Part shown: piece by piece, positions 1 to 11,116 of the stretch | How the letters are laid out: each line of letters begins with the position of its first letter | Position numbering within the stretch: the first letter of the stretch is position 1 | From: Amaranthus tricolor | Taxonomy: Eukaryota; Streptophyta; Magnoliopsida; Caryophyllales; Amaranthaceae | DNA length: 64,000 nt | NCBI RefSeq assembly: GCF_026212465.1 | Contig: NC_080057.1 | Location: forward strand, 19,662,962 to 19,726,961 | Reading direction: 5' to 3' | The notes under the pieces: model-generated | Database searches by the model: none | What the model saw: the letters and a program-made list of their open reading frames with translations, nothing else | Told to the model about the DNA's origin: nothing | Made by a program: the position numbers and the translations under genes

Positions 1-1573
1 TTTTTCTGTTTCTTTTTCACCTTTACCTAAATCTCCTCTTCATACCCTTCGTGACCCAAACTGGAAGTTAGCCATGAAAGAAAATTTTGATGCTTTAATT
101 GAGAATCATACTTGGGATTTGGTTCCGCATCCTACTAATGCTAATATCATTCGGTCTTTGTGGGTGTTTCGTGTCAAGACTAAGTCCGATGGCTCTTTTG
201 AGCGCTATAAAGCGCGTCTTGTTGGTGATGGTAAATCTCAAAGGGAAGGCATTGATTGTGATGAGACTTTTAGTCCGGTTGTGAAACCTGCTTCTATCCG
301 CATTGTTCTAAGTATTGCTCTTTCCAGGTCTTGGTCTATTCATCAGCTTGATGTTAAGAATGCTTTTTTACATGGTCATTTAACTGAGGCTGTTTACATG
401 CATCAGCCTATGGGTTTTCGTGATTCTACTCGTCCTGATCATGTTTGTCTTCTTCGTAAGTCTCTTTATGGTCTCAAATAGGCTCCTCGTGCTTGGTACC
501 ACCGGTTTGCCACTTTTGCGACTACTATTGGATTTTCTAACAGCATTTCTGATAATTCCCTGTTTGTTTATTGTCATGGCTCTGATATTGCTTATCTGCT
601 ATTATATGTGGACGATATCATTCTTACAGCTTCTTCTGATTCACTCCGTGAGTCCCTTATGTCCAAACTTAGCTCTGAGTTTGCCATGAAGGATTTGGGT
701 CCTCTTAATTATTTCTTGGGTATTGCTGTCAATCGTACTTCTACGGGCCTCTTTCTATCTCAACAACGGTATGCCTCAGAAATTCTTGAAAAAGCTGGCA
801 TGTCTCAATGTAATCCTGTTGCTACTCCTGTTGCTACCTCTGGCAAACTTTGTGCTAATGCTGGTTCTTCTTGTGAAAATCCTACCTTGTATCGTAGCCT
901 CGTTGGAGCTTTGCAGTATCTTACTTTCACCCGCCCCGATATTTCATATGTCGTTCAGCAAGTTTGCCTTTATATGCATGATCCTCGCATTGAACATATG
1001 GCTGCTATTCATCGCATTCTTCGCTATGTCAAGGGCACTCTTCACTATGGTCTGCAGTTATATCGTTCTAATATTTCGACTCTTTTGTCCTATACCGATG
1101 CTGATTGGGGTGGCTGTCCTGACACTCGCCGCTCCACTTCTGGTTACTGTGTTTTTCTGGGTGATAATTTAATTTCCTGGTCAGCTAAACGCCAACCTAC
1201 TGTTTCCAAGTCTAGTGCTGAAGCTGAATATCGTGGAGTTGCTAATGTTGTTTCTGAAACTTGCTGGATTCGCAATTTGCTTCTTGAGTTGCACTGTCCT
1301 ATTACCACTGCTACCCTTGTCTATTGCGACAATGTTAATGCCGTCTATTTAGCCGGTAATCCAGTTCATCATCAGCGCACTGAGCATATTGAGATCGACA
1401 TTCACTTTGTCCGTGAAAAGGTTAAACGTGGTGATGTTCGAGTACTTCATGTTCCATCTCGTTATCAGATTGCTGACATTTTCACCAAAGGCCTTCCTCA
1501 AGTATTATTTGATGATTTTCGTTCCAGTCTCTGCGTCTCTAAACCTCCCGATTCGACTGCGGAGGTGTATTAG
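1..1573 (+). pseudogene. Ty1/copia pol fragment: reverse transcriptase and RNase H
   Basis: This is the 3' half of a copia polyprotein, cut by the left edge of the window. One frame runs from base 2 to the TAG at 1571-1573. It holds the RT start (DPNWKLAMKENF, then FSPVVKPASIR and QLDVKNAFLHG), the RT active site YVDDI near 605-620, and RNase H (DADWGGCPDTRRSTSGYCVF, SSAEAEYR, then ADIFTKGLP). The frame is open except for one in-frame TAG at 479-481, where the family has Gln in LKQAPR (CAG to TAG). Gag, protease and integrase lie outside the window. Intactness apart from one stop suggests recent decay. The copia assignment is secure; the lineage is not determined. Confidence 0.93.
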
Positions 1574-1740
1574 AATATTAGAATATCTTAGAATAATATC
1601 TTTTGATTTCTTTCATATTATGTATAATCTTTGTGATTATGTAGAATATTAGGAAAATATTTTGTTTCCTAAAGCATAGTTATAATCTTGTATATATTAA
1701 CATCAATTTTAATGAGAAAGACAACCGAGTCATTCTTACA
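1566..1740 (+). repeat. probable 3' LTR of the copia fragment
   Basis: Directly after the purine-rich GCGGAGG at the end of the RNase H ORF, the sequence starts TGTATTAGAATATT and runs about 175 bp to CATTCTTACA. This gives the TG...CA ends of a short copia LTR, and it overlaps the last codons of pol. The 5' partner is outside the window, so the boundaries cannot be confirmed by comparison. Confidence 0.6.
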
Positions 1741-2549
1741 GCGGGCAATTATTGAATTGAGTTAAAAGTTAGCTCAACAATTGCTGGCTGTTACTAACCA
1801 AAGGCGATTGTTGAGTTGACTTTGACTCAATTCAGTGAGTATTCATTATTTTTAATGTAATTTTAAAAAAATCATGAGAAGTAAAAATTCTAAAGACTCA
1901 ATTCAGTGACTCAATTCAGTGAGTATTCGTTATTTATTTATGTAAGAATTAGCTTTTAAACCAAAAACAATTTCTATGTTCTGAAAACAAAGAATTACAA
2001 AACTGTAATTTGCGATCTAATCTAATTTATATAGAATCAAACCAAATCGTATGTAGTCTAGCTAGTAAAAATTATTAGTTTATTTAGTTTAAAAAATAAG
2101 AGTCAACTAAAAAGGGATAAGAAAGAACTATATACTAATTAATTAGTTTTAACTAATTATTTAGTATTTAATTATGAACTGCGTAAGCAATTACGCAATT
2201 ATGACTTATGGTAATAGTCCTAATCAAAATTGGTTATGGTGTTTAGTTGAAGTTGATTCTGAATTGATTTTTTATTAGCTCTTAGTTTATTTAATTTGAG
2301 CAATTATTAGAAATAATTAAGATTAATAGTGTGAGCCACATGCTCCCACAAAGATGGAGTGGAGTGTTAAAAGTAATTTCAATAACATTATTGCTAATTG
2401 CACAATTTGTCCTTATTATATGAAGAAATTAATTGTTTAATTTGTTAATGTGTGTTTAATTAATAATTGAAAAGAAGTAAATTTATGGCTTAAAGGTTGT
2501 AACTTTAACCCTAACAAACACCCAAGAACAAAGGTACGAAGACTCTTGT
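1741..2549. other. gene-free AT-rich stretch with MULE-TIR-like and short direct repeats
   Basis: No gene seen. Bases 1741-1830 carry CTGTTACTAAC and GTTGACTTTGACTCAA, which resemble the hairpin-bearing termini of the MULE at 55273-60853. GACTCAATTCAGTGA followed by GTATTCATT or GTATTCGTT occurs near 1827 and again near 1910. The rest is AT-rich without recognisable structure. Confidence 0.4.
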
Positions 2550-2817
2550 TGTAACACCTTGACCCCTCGAACCGCCGGTGACTACTTATAGAGACTGTAA
2601 ATTGGCCCCACAAACCAATACAAGTCTTTCCAGCGCGCTTTGGCCTCACTAGTGCGCACCTAGGAAAACTTTCCCGGAGGACACCCATTCTAAGATTACA
2701 CCCCACCAAACACACGTTTGTGAAGTTCTTAGCAAATGAGCTCCCATGACAAGAAAATGCACCTTATTGTTATGTGTAGTCTATCAATCCTTTTTAAGCT
2801 AAATCTGGGGTATCACA
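2550..2817 (+). mobile_element. solo LTR of a Cassandra-type TRIM
   Basis: The 268-bp block starts TGTAACACCTTGACCCCTCG and ends GGGGTATCACA. It carries the body typical of Cassandra LTRs (ACCGCCGGTGACTA, CAAGTCTTTCCAGCGCGCTT, AGTTCTTAGCAAATGAGCTC). Flanks are CTTGT on the left and CTTAT on the right, a 5-bp target duplication with one mismatch. No internal domain or second LTR follows, so it is a solo LTR. Cassandra elements are non-coding TRIMs known for 5S-rRNA-like sequence in the LTR. An antisense ORF at 2437-2715 is not a gene. Confidence 0.85.
2655..2740 (-). other. 5S-rRNA-like segment inside the Cassandra LTR
   Basis: Read on the minus strand, the segment contains AATGGGTGTCCTCCGGGAAA, CGTGTGTTTGG and a GAACTTC block. 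These correspond in order to the 3' half of plant 5S rRNA (GGATGGGTGACC, CGTGCTTGGG, GAACTCCGAAG). Several internal-promoter bases have changed, so this copy is probably inactive. It is a transposon part, not a cellular 5S gene. Confidence 0.7.
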
Positions 2818-3698
2818 CTTATAAATCACAAACTACTTTAATCAATAAACTATGAATGAAAAGCAACAGAAAATATGTGCCATATTAAACATGATATAAA
2901 TTTATTACAAGGTTCACCCAACTTGAGATAAAGATCGGAGTTCTTCAAGAACTCATACAATAGAGTATTAGAGTAGAAAAAGGGAGAAAGAAGAAAGTTT
3001 CAGCACAAAAGGTAGAGTGTAATAGCCTCCTATTTGTAATAGGAGTGATATCCCAATTATTAGGGCAAAACGCCCACAGCACAAAAGGAGAAAATGACAT
3101 TGTATACAGTGCCGCAGTAAGTAGAGATTGTTGTCTTGATATAGTGCTCGTTTGAGCATTGTATTCACTCATTTGAGCACTTCACCAGTTTCATTTATTA
3201 ACTTTGATCTTTGGTTGTCCACTTGTCCTGTTCAAGGCATGAGACATACACTTCTTGCCTTATTTGAACACATTGACTAGGCATCACTTATCTTGCTCCT
3301 TATAATTCACATGTCTCATGTATCCATACACCAGCACTCACCATGGTCTACTCAAGTCGTCAAATTCTAACAACGGGTATTATTAGACTAAATATAAAGA
3401 GTACTATTACGGTATTACCTAGAACTCCATCAATTTTATTTTACTAATATAATCATATGATATCTTCTTATATTCATTTCGATATATATAATTTTAATAT
3501 ATATTTTTTATAATTTTTTATGCAACATATAATTTATAGATATTGAGCTGCGAATTATTTTTGAAAAAAATACAAAGAATCAATGTAATCAACAAAACAA
3601 AAAAAAAACAATAGTGCTTATAGATTCATAGTAATACATTTAACTACAAATTATCAAAGTTAATCCATCAACCTTGAGTTCGACACAATCTGACTCAT

Positions 3699-3701
<3 letters not shown>
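2818..3701. other. intergenic, no gene recognised
   Basis: Bases 2945-3370 are less AT-rich and have short minus-strand ORFs (2945-3172) that match no family I recognise. They may be an old LTR or a captured fragment. Bases 3371-3701 are plain AT-rich DNA. Confidence 0.4.

Positions 3702-3770
<69 letters not shown>
3702..3770. repeat. (AT)n microsatellite
   Basis: About 34 uninterrupted AT dinucleotides. Confidence 0.97.
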
Positions 3771-3775
<5 letters not shown>

Positions 3776-4249
3776 GGCCAATAGAGCATACGTCAGTAAA
3801 ATCCTTATACTATATCTGTTTAAAATTGTTAAAAAATTTATAATTATAAAATTCATTAAATAAGAAAATTATTACTCCGATTTGATATAGCTTTTATTAA
3901 TCGAATATAATAAACATGACAATGATGAAGTGTCCAATTCAATTCTAATGGTTCAAAGTTCAAACCCAACTATCAAGAAAACACTTGTTTTACTAATATG
4001 TTTGATTTAACTTTTGTTAATAAATTTTGGTTGACATTAACATACATTCAAAGGCATGTGCGACGTACATTCCTCATGATTTGTTGATTTTTGGAAACTT
4101 CAAATGAACAATTTATTCTATTTTTTCTATTGTGGTTTGTGGACTTGTGGTCCATTTTTCTATGCTTTGAGTTCTCCACATATACTTAAATAATGAACAC
4201 CTAAAGTCTACTTCACATGACGTCTTCCAAGCCCATAAAAAATCAATTA
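3771..4249. other. intergenic, nothing recognised
   Basis: AT-rich sequence with no long ORF, no RNA gene and no repeat that I could match elsewhere in the window. Confidence 0.5.
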
Positions 4250-4495
4250 AATAACAGTATGTCTATACGAGATCGTCTAGTTATGAGATTAACTCATATA
4301 ATTAAAGCTTAAGTCTTTAATTAATTACTATAAAATTGTAAGTAATCACTTTAGTGTTTTAAATGATTACTCTAAGACTACAAAAATAAACTACAATAAA
4401 ATTGTATGTATGTGATCACTTTAATACAGTAAGTGAATATTAGCTCAACCTAATAGAGATATACCATGAGACCGTCTCATTTGAGAATTTTATGC
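4250..4495. mobile_element. MITE-like element, GTAAGTGATCACTTTA family, copy 1
   Basis: The block begins near TACGAGATCGTCTAG and ends near ATGAGACCGTCTCATTTGAG, giving imperfect inverted GAGAC(C/G)GTCTC-type ends. Between them are degenerate repeats of AAAATTGTAAGTAATCACTTT. A related block occurs at 25977-26310. Exact ends and target duplication were not resolved. Confidence 0.5.
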
Positions 4496-4594
4496 AAAAA
4501 TAATGCGATCATATATTTTTTACGTTACATTATATTGATCGACCAGTTTGTGCTGACGACAGAAACTTTGATAATGTGTAATTGGTTTAACTCT

Positions 4595-4735
4595 TTGCTT
4601 TCTTTGTAGGATTCTCTTCTTTGAGGCTCTTTGATCCCTTTTGTTCTCTCTTCTAAGGGAGTATGGGTATGATTTATCAATCACCGACACTCCTTGAACC
4701 TTCCTAGAAATCGATTGGGTGTGATGGTATGTTAT
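4595..4735 (+). mobile_element. 3' tail fragment of an RTE-like LINE or related SINE
   Basis: The block contains AGGGAGTATGGGTATGATTT, then a CT-rich stretch, then GATTGGGTGTGATGG. This is the layout of the dispersed 3' tail also seen at 19887, 22655, 22810 (minus), 23845 and 63110. It is too short and diverged for firm classification. Confidence 0.4.
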
Positions 4736-7548
4736 TTACTTATATTATAAAGACTAGCATATACTCTCTGATCTCTTTTATGATGGTGGGTAAGTGCTAT
4801 GTATGTAAATTTTAGGGGGTAGAATGGAAGAGGGCATATCGCACCCGCCAATCCATTTTTCCTTCCCTAAGCAGTAAGTATTAACGTTTGGTTGAGTTTA
4901 TTTCTTGATACAGGTATCAGAGCCAGCATGACGTGAGAACACATATTTGAATCTCATCTATCTCTTATTTCAAGTCAAATAATTAGCATCATGTATGAGG
5001 CAAACATACATCTACATGCATATTGCATCAATATTTCTAACCCAAAAAAATATCATATAAGAGAATATTATAAAACTAGTATACTATGAGACTTTAATCA
5101 ACAGCTTAGTATAAGTAAAAACATGATTAGTATTAGTAATTTTGTAGGGACCAAAAAGTAAGCATATACTACTAAATATTGTAAGCAAATTGAAAATAAG
5201 TCGCCGACCATACGGAAGAGCACTACTATAGGCCTGGTAGCAACATCATTCTCGTCATTAGCAGGTTACATGCAACCACTAGTAATTAATTACCATTTTT
5301 AATTACTTTTGTTATAAAAGTAAGGTTATTTAATTAATTTATAATTCTTTTTAAACAACTTATATTATGCCTTTTATAGATAATTTTTTGGGTTTTTAAA
5401 TGCCTTTAAAATAATCTTTTTACGGTGTTCCTAGTTCCTACATCTCCATCAATGTAGTGCAATACATAATACATTTCCTAATTAAAGTACGCATGAAACA
5501 TGATGCTAGGAATAAGGAAGTATATTATTTCTTGTTTATACTTTCGCGATTTCATTTCAATTTACTTGTAACATTGAAAACTTATAACATTGAAAATACA
5601 TATACTATTTATTTATTTCTTTTAATTCGTAATTAATTTTTAATCTATAAGTTAAAACATAGTCATGTGAGATCTTGTTTGATTTGTCTCGATATAAAAA
5701 TTATTAATATTAAAATTTTTATAATTTTTTATTATACATAATTAGAGATATTAAGAATTGAATTAGTACATTAGACCGTATGAAAAAGCGAACATTGTAA
5801 CTATATTGGACCTATGAAAAATGAACATTATAATTACTTTGGAACGAGAAAGTAATAATATATATAGTGAAAACTTAACATTGCAGCACATCGAAATGCC
5901 CACCAATTGTTGTAAGATTTGAATCACTTTTTTCTTCTTTTATTTCATACTCCATTCGTTTGCATTATATTTTACTTTTTATAAAATTCAAATCATAATT
6001 TAATTAATTATATCATATATTAAGTATAGTTACAAATTATAAAATTTGATATTAATTGGGAAAATGTACGATTAAATGATTCAAATAAGATTCTTCATGA
6101 TTATTATATTTTTTCTTACACATTAATCGTAATATATAAAATAAACTTGAAAGATGAATAGCATAAATATGACCAGGGCGGAGCAAAGATTTTTGAGGCC
6201 GTATTTATTTTTGCGATGTCATTTAAAATGAGGCCCTTTATTATAATAAAAAATAAATTTTTTCACATCAAGAAAACTAATTCAAGACAAAATATATTGT
6301 AACATTATATTACTTCAAATATAAAAAATATTTACATACAAATCACTTAAAATCACTTAAAAAAATATTGCTTGAAATTGTGCCTTAGGTGGTCAGCTAG
6401 CCGTATGCCCCAAAACCGGCCATAGCATAAGACTAATGTAGCATGTATATTTCAGAACCGATGAAGCATTTATTGGTATCGTTCTTACAATTTAAGCAAT
6501 AATTTCAAGGCTATTTTTAATAATTCAGGTGGATTTATCACTAATAGTGTAAAGAAATTCATATAAAATAAGAAAAATATATAATAAATATTAAAATTAG
6601 GTTTAAAAGGTGTTATAATCTATAAATCTATAGTCTCTTAATGGCATTTGTTGTAATTATGTTTTTCAGCCAAAAATCATTAAGGTAAAAAGACAAATAT
6701 TCAACAAATCATAAAATATTTGCATCCATCAACACATTCTTCATGATGAATATGAAAATGTTTCCTATGGATAATATTTAAATATAATTAATTTAGTTTA
6801 TTTATAAGAACTTAATAATAAGAATAATAATAATAATTAATATAAGATATTTGAGATGCTAAGATAGCATACTAATCAAAATTGTCACGTCTTTGAATTA
6901 TTATTAATTATTAAGAGAAATTATCCTGAATAATCTTATTTATTGTCTATTTACTATGAAGAATCCTTACTATTGATTATTTCTAAATAACATATCCAAC
7001 CTTTATATGTTTTTTGGGGACATTACCCATTTTTATATTTTAATCGGTTACTATAGGTATCTACTAGTTATTGCACTCATTTCTTTTTCCTCCTTAAGCT
7101 TTTTCGTTGGTCTAACCCTACTCTTCTTTGGTGATAAGTACCTACAATAGCCATTTAAAATGTGGTAAGGAGTGTTATCAACAAAAAATATATAAAGATT
7201 ATATTATTTAAATTAATCAATAGTTGAGATTATTCACAATAAATTAACAATAAATAAAATTATTTAGGTCAATTTTCTTAATGATTAAATTTATAAAACA
7301 GGCGAACCACTTAATAATGATAGTCGAGTAATGACATAATTAATGTTGTTTTTGCAAAGCTATATGTCTTCGTGGATAGTGGATATGACTCTATACATCG
7401 ATTAAGCATATTGGTCTTTCTGTTTTTATTTTTTCTTTTTTTTCTTAAATAAACTATTTGAATTATCTAACTTTTAATTTGCATTAGGACGTTTGAAGTA
7501 AAAAACAAGGAATGTACAAAACAAAATAGAGAGTACTTCATTAATCAA
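4736..7548. other. intergenic, AT-rich, old repeat fragments
   Basis: No gene seen. Bases 5943-6165 begin TACTCCATTCGTTTGCATTA, which resembles a degraded Stowaway-like end. Bases 6175-6425 run from CAGGGCGGAGC to CCGGCCATAGC and may be a decayed hAT-type MITE, with no target duplication found. The rest is plain AT-rich sequence. Confidence 0.4.
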
Positions 7549-7550
7549 TA

Positions 7551-7803
7551 TCGCTCCGTTTCTTTTTATTTTTCCATTTACTTTTTTACAGTTTTCAATG
7601 TAAATTTTAAACTTCAATATCGCTAAATACACATTAAAAAATTATAAAAAATACATGATAAAAAAGTATACATTAAGACGAATCTAACGAGATTTCATAC
7701 GGATATATTTTATCTTCTAAATATGTGTCAAAACATTAATTAAATTTCTCTCTCCTTAAGGTGGAATATTTCAAATGAGAAAAACATTAGAGAACGGAGG
7801 GAG
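7551..7803 (+). mobile_element. Stowaway-like MITE, copy A
   Basis: The 253-bp element is flanked by TA at 7549-7550 and 7804-7805. The left end TCGCTCCGTTTCTTTT and the right end GAACGGAGGGAG are inverted repeats of the CTCCCTCCGTTC type. Tc1/mariner-related Stowaway MITEs have TA targets and this terminal motif. The interior (GTATACATTAAGACGAATCT) recurs in the copies at 7864, 24194, 40868 and, inverted, 36779. Confidence 0.85.
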
Positions 7804-7863
7804 TATAAAAAAAGATAAATAACCAATGAACGAAATGCCCGTTGTATAAATTGTTATGTACTA

Positions 7864-8120
7864 CTTCCTCTGTTCTTTTCTATTTTTCCCATTTACGTTT
7901 TACACAGGTTTTAAAGTAACTTTCGAGCCTTAATATCTCTAAATACACATTATAAAAAATTATAAAAAATATATGATAAAAAAGTATGTATTAAAACGAA
8001 TCTAGCGAAATCTCACATGGATATATTTTATCATCTATATATGTCTTAAAAATCTTAATTAAATTTTTCTCTTCAAAATAAAATATTTTAAACGGAAAAA
8101 ATATTAGGAAATGGAGAGAG
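7864..8120 (+). mobile_element. Stowaway-like MITE, copy B
   Basis: The 257-bp element is flanked by TA on both sides (7862-7863 and 8121-8122). Ends are CTTCCTCTGTTCTTTT and GAAATGGAGAGAG. Its interior is closely similar to copy A, in the same orientation, 60 bp away. Confidence 0.85.
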
Positions 8121-8459
8121 TAATATTTAATTAAGATAGGGATATTGGTAATATTTTTACTAATCATTGGAGAGAGTAATTATGAATAAGACATGTATGC
8201 AATAATATAGAATAATAGTAATTAATATAGAATAATAGTAATTAACTTGTTTAAACATAGGATCACATATTCTTTTTTGGTTGTTTGGCTTTTTACACGA
8301 AAATCAAATTAACAATTCCGACGAAAAAGACATGCTATCTAATCAAAGTATAATACACGATTATGAAAATTAATTATAATGACACCCCAAAAAGGATGAT
8401 AAAAATAATTTTAATAATAATAATAATAATAACAATAATAGAATTATGTTATAATAATA

Positions 8460-8665
8460 CTTTCTCTCATTTCTAATAATTGATACATTTCTATTTTTTG
8501 CGCTATCCAATGAAAAATTTTAATTTTTAATATCTTTAAAATCATATGATAAAAAATAAAAAGTTAATATTATGAAAGTATGCATTGAAACGAATCAAAC
8601 AAGATCTTAGATGACTATGTTTTACATTATATATAGAAAAGTATATGTGAAACAAGATCAGTTGA
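8460..8665 (+). mobile_element. Stowaway-like MITE fragment
   Basis: The left end CTTTCTCTCATTTCTAATAA follows a TA. The interior (AAGTATGCATTGAAACGAAT, AGATCTTAGATGACTATG) resembles copies A and B. The right terminal repeat is missing. Confidence 0.5.
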
Positions 8666-8898
8666 TAAATTGTGCATGCAATTATTAGAATACAAAAGAA
8701 GTGTATACGACTAAAGTATATATAACCATCGAACATCACATTTTGCTTTTTGGTTTTACATTTCTTTTCATATTTCACGATATTTATTATTGCAATCTTC
8801 TTTTTGGTAAGAATGATTTTTCTACAGGGCAAGCAAGAACAGATATAGACTTATTCAATATTGTCAACTAACAGCATTTAACAAGTTATAGTTATATA

Positions 8899-8899
8899 G

Positions 8900-8983
<84 letters not shown>
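8899..8983. repeat. (TA)n microsatellite
   Basis: About 40 uninterrupted TA dinucleotides. Confidence 0.97.
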
Positions 8984-9353
8984 TAATAAATGAATTAATT
9001 TATTAAATAAATTGGTTAAAATATTAATATATGTTAGCATTATTTCAAGTTCAAACCTTGTTGTCAATATTTTTTAAAAAACAATATTAAAACATTTACA
9101 ATTTAGAATTAATGAGTCCCTAATAACATGCAAATGAAATGAGAAATAATCTTTTTGTATAACTAGGTTAATACCTACACGTCTAATGAGGAAAAAAACA
9201 AATATATATTTTGTTTAAATTACTAAATCATTCAATGTAAAGCTTCACTAATCTTCTGAAGTACAATTAATCAATTTAAGCTATTTCGAAATTTAGATTT
9301 CTTACACTTATAAACATTCATTACAACCCTAAAATTAATATATTAATGATTTA
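8984..9353. other. 3' flank of the WD40 gene
   Basis: AT-rich sequence downstream of the minus-strand WD40 gene, presumably holding its 3' UTR and polyadenylation region. No further structure seen. Confidence 0.4.
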
Positions 9354-10592
9354 TTAATGTGCCAAATAATTGAATGTATGTTGATTATATTTGATAAGCT
9401 CAGATACCACAATTCTCCAAACCTTAATCTCCCCATCTAAACTCCCACTACAAACCAAAACGACATCGTTTAATACTCCACATTCAGCCGTTACAGTCAC
9501 TGATCTCACAGGTTTATCATGTCCAACCAACACACCCATACAACAAAATAATCCCCTACATCCACTCCCACCATTCCCCCCTGCTCTCCCCCATATCCTA
9601 ACCGTCCGATCAGCCCCCCCACTCACAAAGAAATCATGACCATCCAATCCAATCATACACAAAACAGCTCCATCATGTCCTCCTACAACCTCACCAATCT
9701 CCACCATCCGATCATTATCATCTCTTTCCCATGCTATGATCACTCCATCACAGCCGCCCGATAACAATACCCTCCCATCTTCACTCAATGCTAATGTATT
9801 CACCGTTGATCTATGCTTCTCCAGGATACTTACCATGGAATGCTTCCACACTGTATCATTCCTCCTCTCCCACACCTTAATTGTCCCATCAGCTGAACCT
9901 GTATAAACCGTTCCGTTTCTAGAAACTTCCACTGCATTAACGGCGTCTGCATGTGCCGTTATTGACTCCAAACATTTAAAATCTGACCCTCTCCATATCT
10001 TCAACGTTTTATCCCATGAAACGGTGTAAATAACGCCGTTATTTACCCTCAACCCTGAAACGGCGTCGTTATGCTCTATCCAAAGTTTCCTTTTATGTCT
10101 TCTTACTTGAACATAATTATTTCCAAATATAGAACGACATAATTTATCTTTCATAGTTGGTAATGTTGTTACAAAACGGTGTCGTTTCCAAACCCGGATT
10201 TTACTATCTTGATGAGCAGTTAAAAGTTTATCATCGTTATAAAATTCCATGGACTTAATAAACCCACCTGAGGATAAATCTTGACCGTTGAATGAAGGTA
10301 TAGGAGAAAGTGTGATTAAATCAAAGGTGGAGATTTGGTTTCCAGAAGCGGCGTAGAGGATGTTATTGTGGACTGTCATGCAGGTGATATGGTGATGGTT
10401 TTGGGTTTTAAGAGTAGCTATAGAGGTGTAATAAGGTTGGTGAAGTGAGAAGTACGAGATAATTTCTTGGGTAGAGAAAAGATTATGATGATCTGTGATG
10501 CTGTTTTTGGAGGTTGAAGAGGAAGAAGTGCTTCTAAAGCTCCATTGTTTAGAGAATGGTGAGGTGGTGTTATCACTGCTTTCAAATGCCAT
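9354..10592 (-). CDS. WD40-repeat protein, JINGUBANG type
   Basis: One uninterrupted exon encodes 412 residues starting MAFESSDNTTSPFSKQW. A Ser/Thr-rich N-terminus (about 1-45) is followed by seven WD-like units. The strongest are HQDSKIRVW, SWDKTLKIW, SADGTIKVWE, CDGVIIAWE, ADRTVRIWG and SLDGEIKVW, most preceded by a GH or AH dipeptide. The phrases CLESITAHADAVNAV and HNDAVSGLRV are typical of plant JINGUBANG-like proteins; the Arabidopsis founder represses pollen germination. WD40 propellers are protein-binding scaffolds, so no enzyme activity is expected. Length and single-exon structure fit the family. A TATA box lies about 50 bp upstream of this ATG, which supports the start. Which family member it is, and where it acts, cannot be told from sequence. 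Confidence 0.93.
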   Translation of the reverse strand: MAFESSDNTTSPFSKQWSFRSTSSSSTSKNSITDHHNLFSTQEIISYFSLHQPYYTSIATLKTQNHHHITCMTVHNNILYAASGNQISTFDLITLSPIPSFNGQDLSSGGFIKSMEFYNDDKLLTAHQDSKIRVWKRHRFVTTLPTMKDKLCRSIFGNNYVQVRRHKRKLWIEHNDAVSGLRVNNGVIYTVSWDKTLKIWRGSDFKCLESITAHADAVNAVEVSRNGTVYTGSADGTIKVWERRNDTVWKHSMVSILEKHRSTVNTLALSEDGRVLLSGGCDGVIIAWERDDNDRMVEIGEVVGGHDGAVLCMIGLDGHDFFVSGGADRTVRIWGRAGGNGGSGCRGLFCCMGVLVGHDKPVRSVTVTAECGVLNDVVLVCSGSLDGEIKVWRIVVSELIKYNQHTFNYLAH

Positions 10593-10642
10593 GGTTTATT
10601 TGATTTTGATTTAGACATTTAAGAACAGTGTGTTGAAGGAGG

Positions 10643-10650
10643 TATTTATA
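10643..10650 (-). promoter_or_regulatory. TATA box of the WD40 gene
   Basis: TATAAATA on the minus strand lies 51 bp upstream of the ATG at 10592. Transcription would be expected to start around 10612-10620, giving a short leader. Confidence 0.6.
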
Positions 10651-11116
10651 TTGGAGAAAATGGAGTAGGGTATTATTAAAAATTGCATGCTTTTTATTCA
10701 AGCTGAAAAGTGAAAAGTGACATTATTAATTGTCTTATGTTGGGTGGTAATAATTACTCTTCTCAAAGTCATTTAGTTTGATTCACTCTTGGCTACCAGA
10801 CTAGAAAATTGAGTATAATGTGGAAAATTTATTTTTTTTAGAAATCGTCTCACGACGGTTTAAAAAAAAAACACATATTCTTTCTATTTAATTTGTATTA
10901 ATTGAGTTATTTAGCATATATAATTAATGGTTTTTTGAAAAGACTATTTATCATAATAATTAGTGTGAGTTAAATTAGTAGAATGTTAGAAATTAAAAAA
11001 ATATAAAGAGTAAAACCAAAGTGGTTGGATCGAATTAAAAATGAATTAAAAATAAAAATATAGCTAACTCATTGAAACTGATAAAAATAAAAAATGGGAT
11101 AAATTGAGTGGTAAAC
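10651..11116. other. intergenic
   Basis: AT-rich sequence. It includes AAATCGTCTCACGACGG near 10844, part of the dispersed GTCTC-type repeats. No gene. Confidence 0.4.

Noticed and set aside
2437..2715. 92-residue minus-strand ORF
   Set aside because: Antisense reading of the Cassandra LTR.
2655..2740. 5S rRNA gene
   Set aside because: Only a diverged 3' part of 5S, embedded in a Cassandra LTR.
6175..6425. hAT MITE with CAGGGCGGAGC end
   Set aside because: The other end matches poorly and no 8-bp duplication was found.
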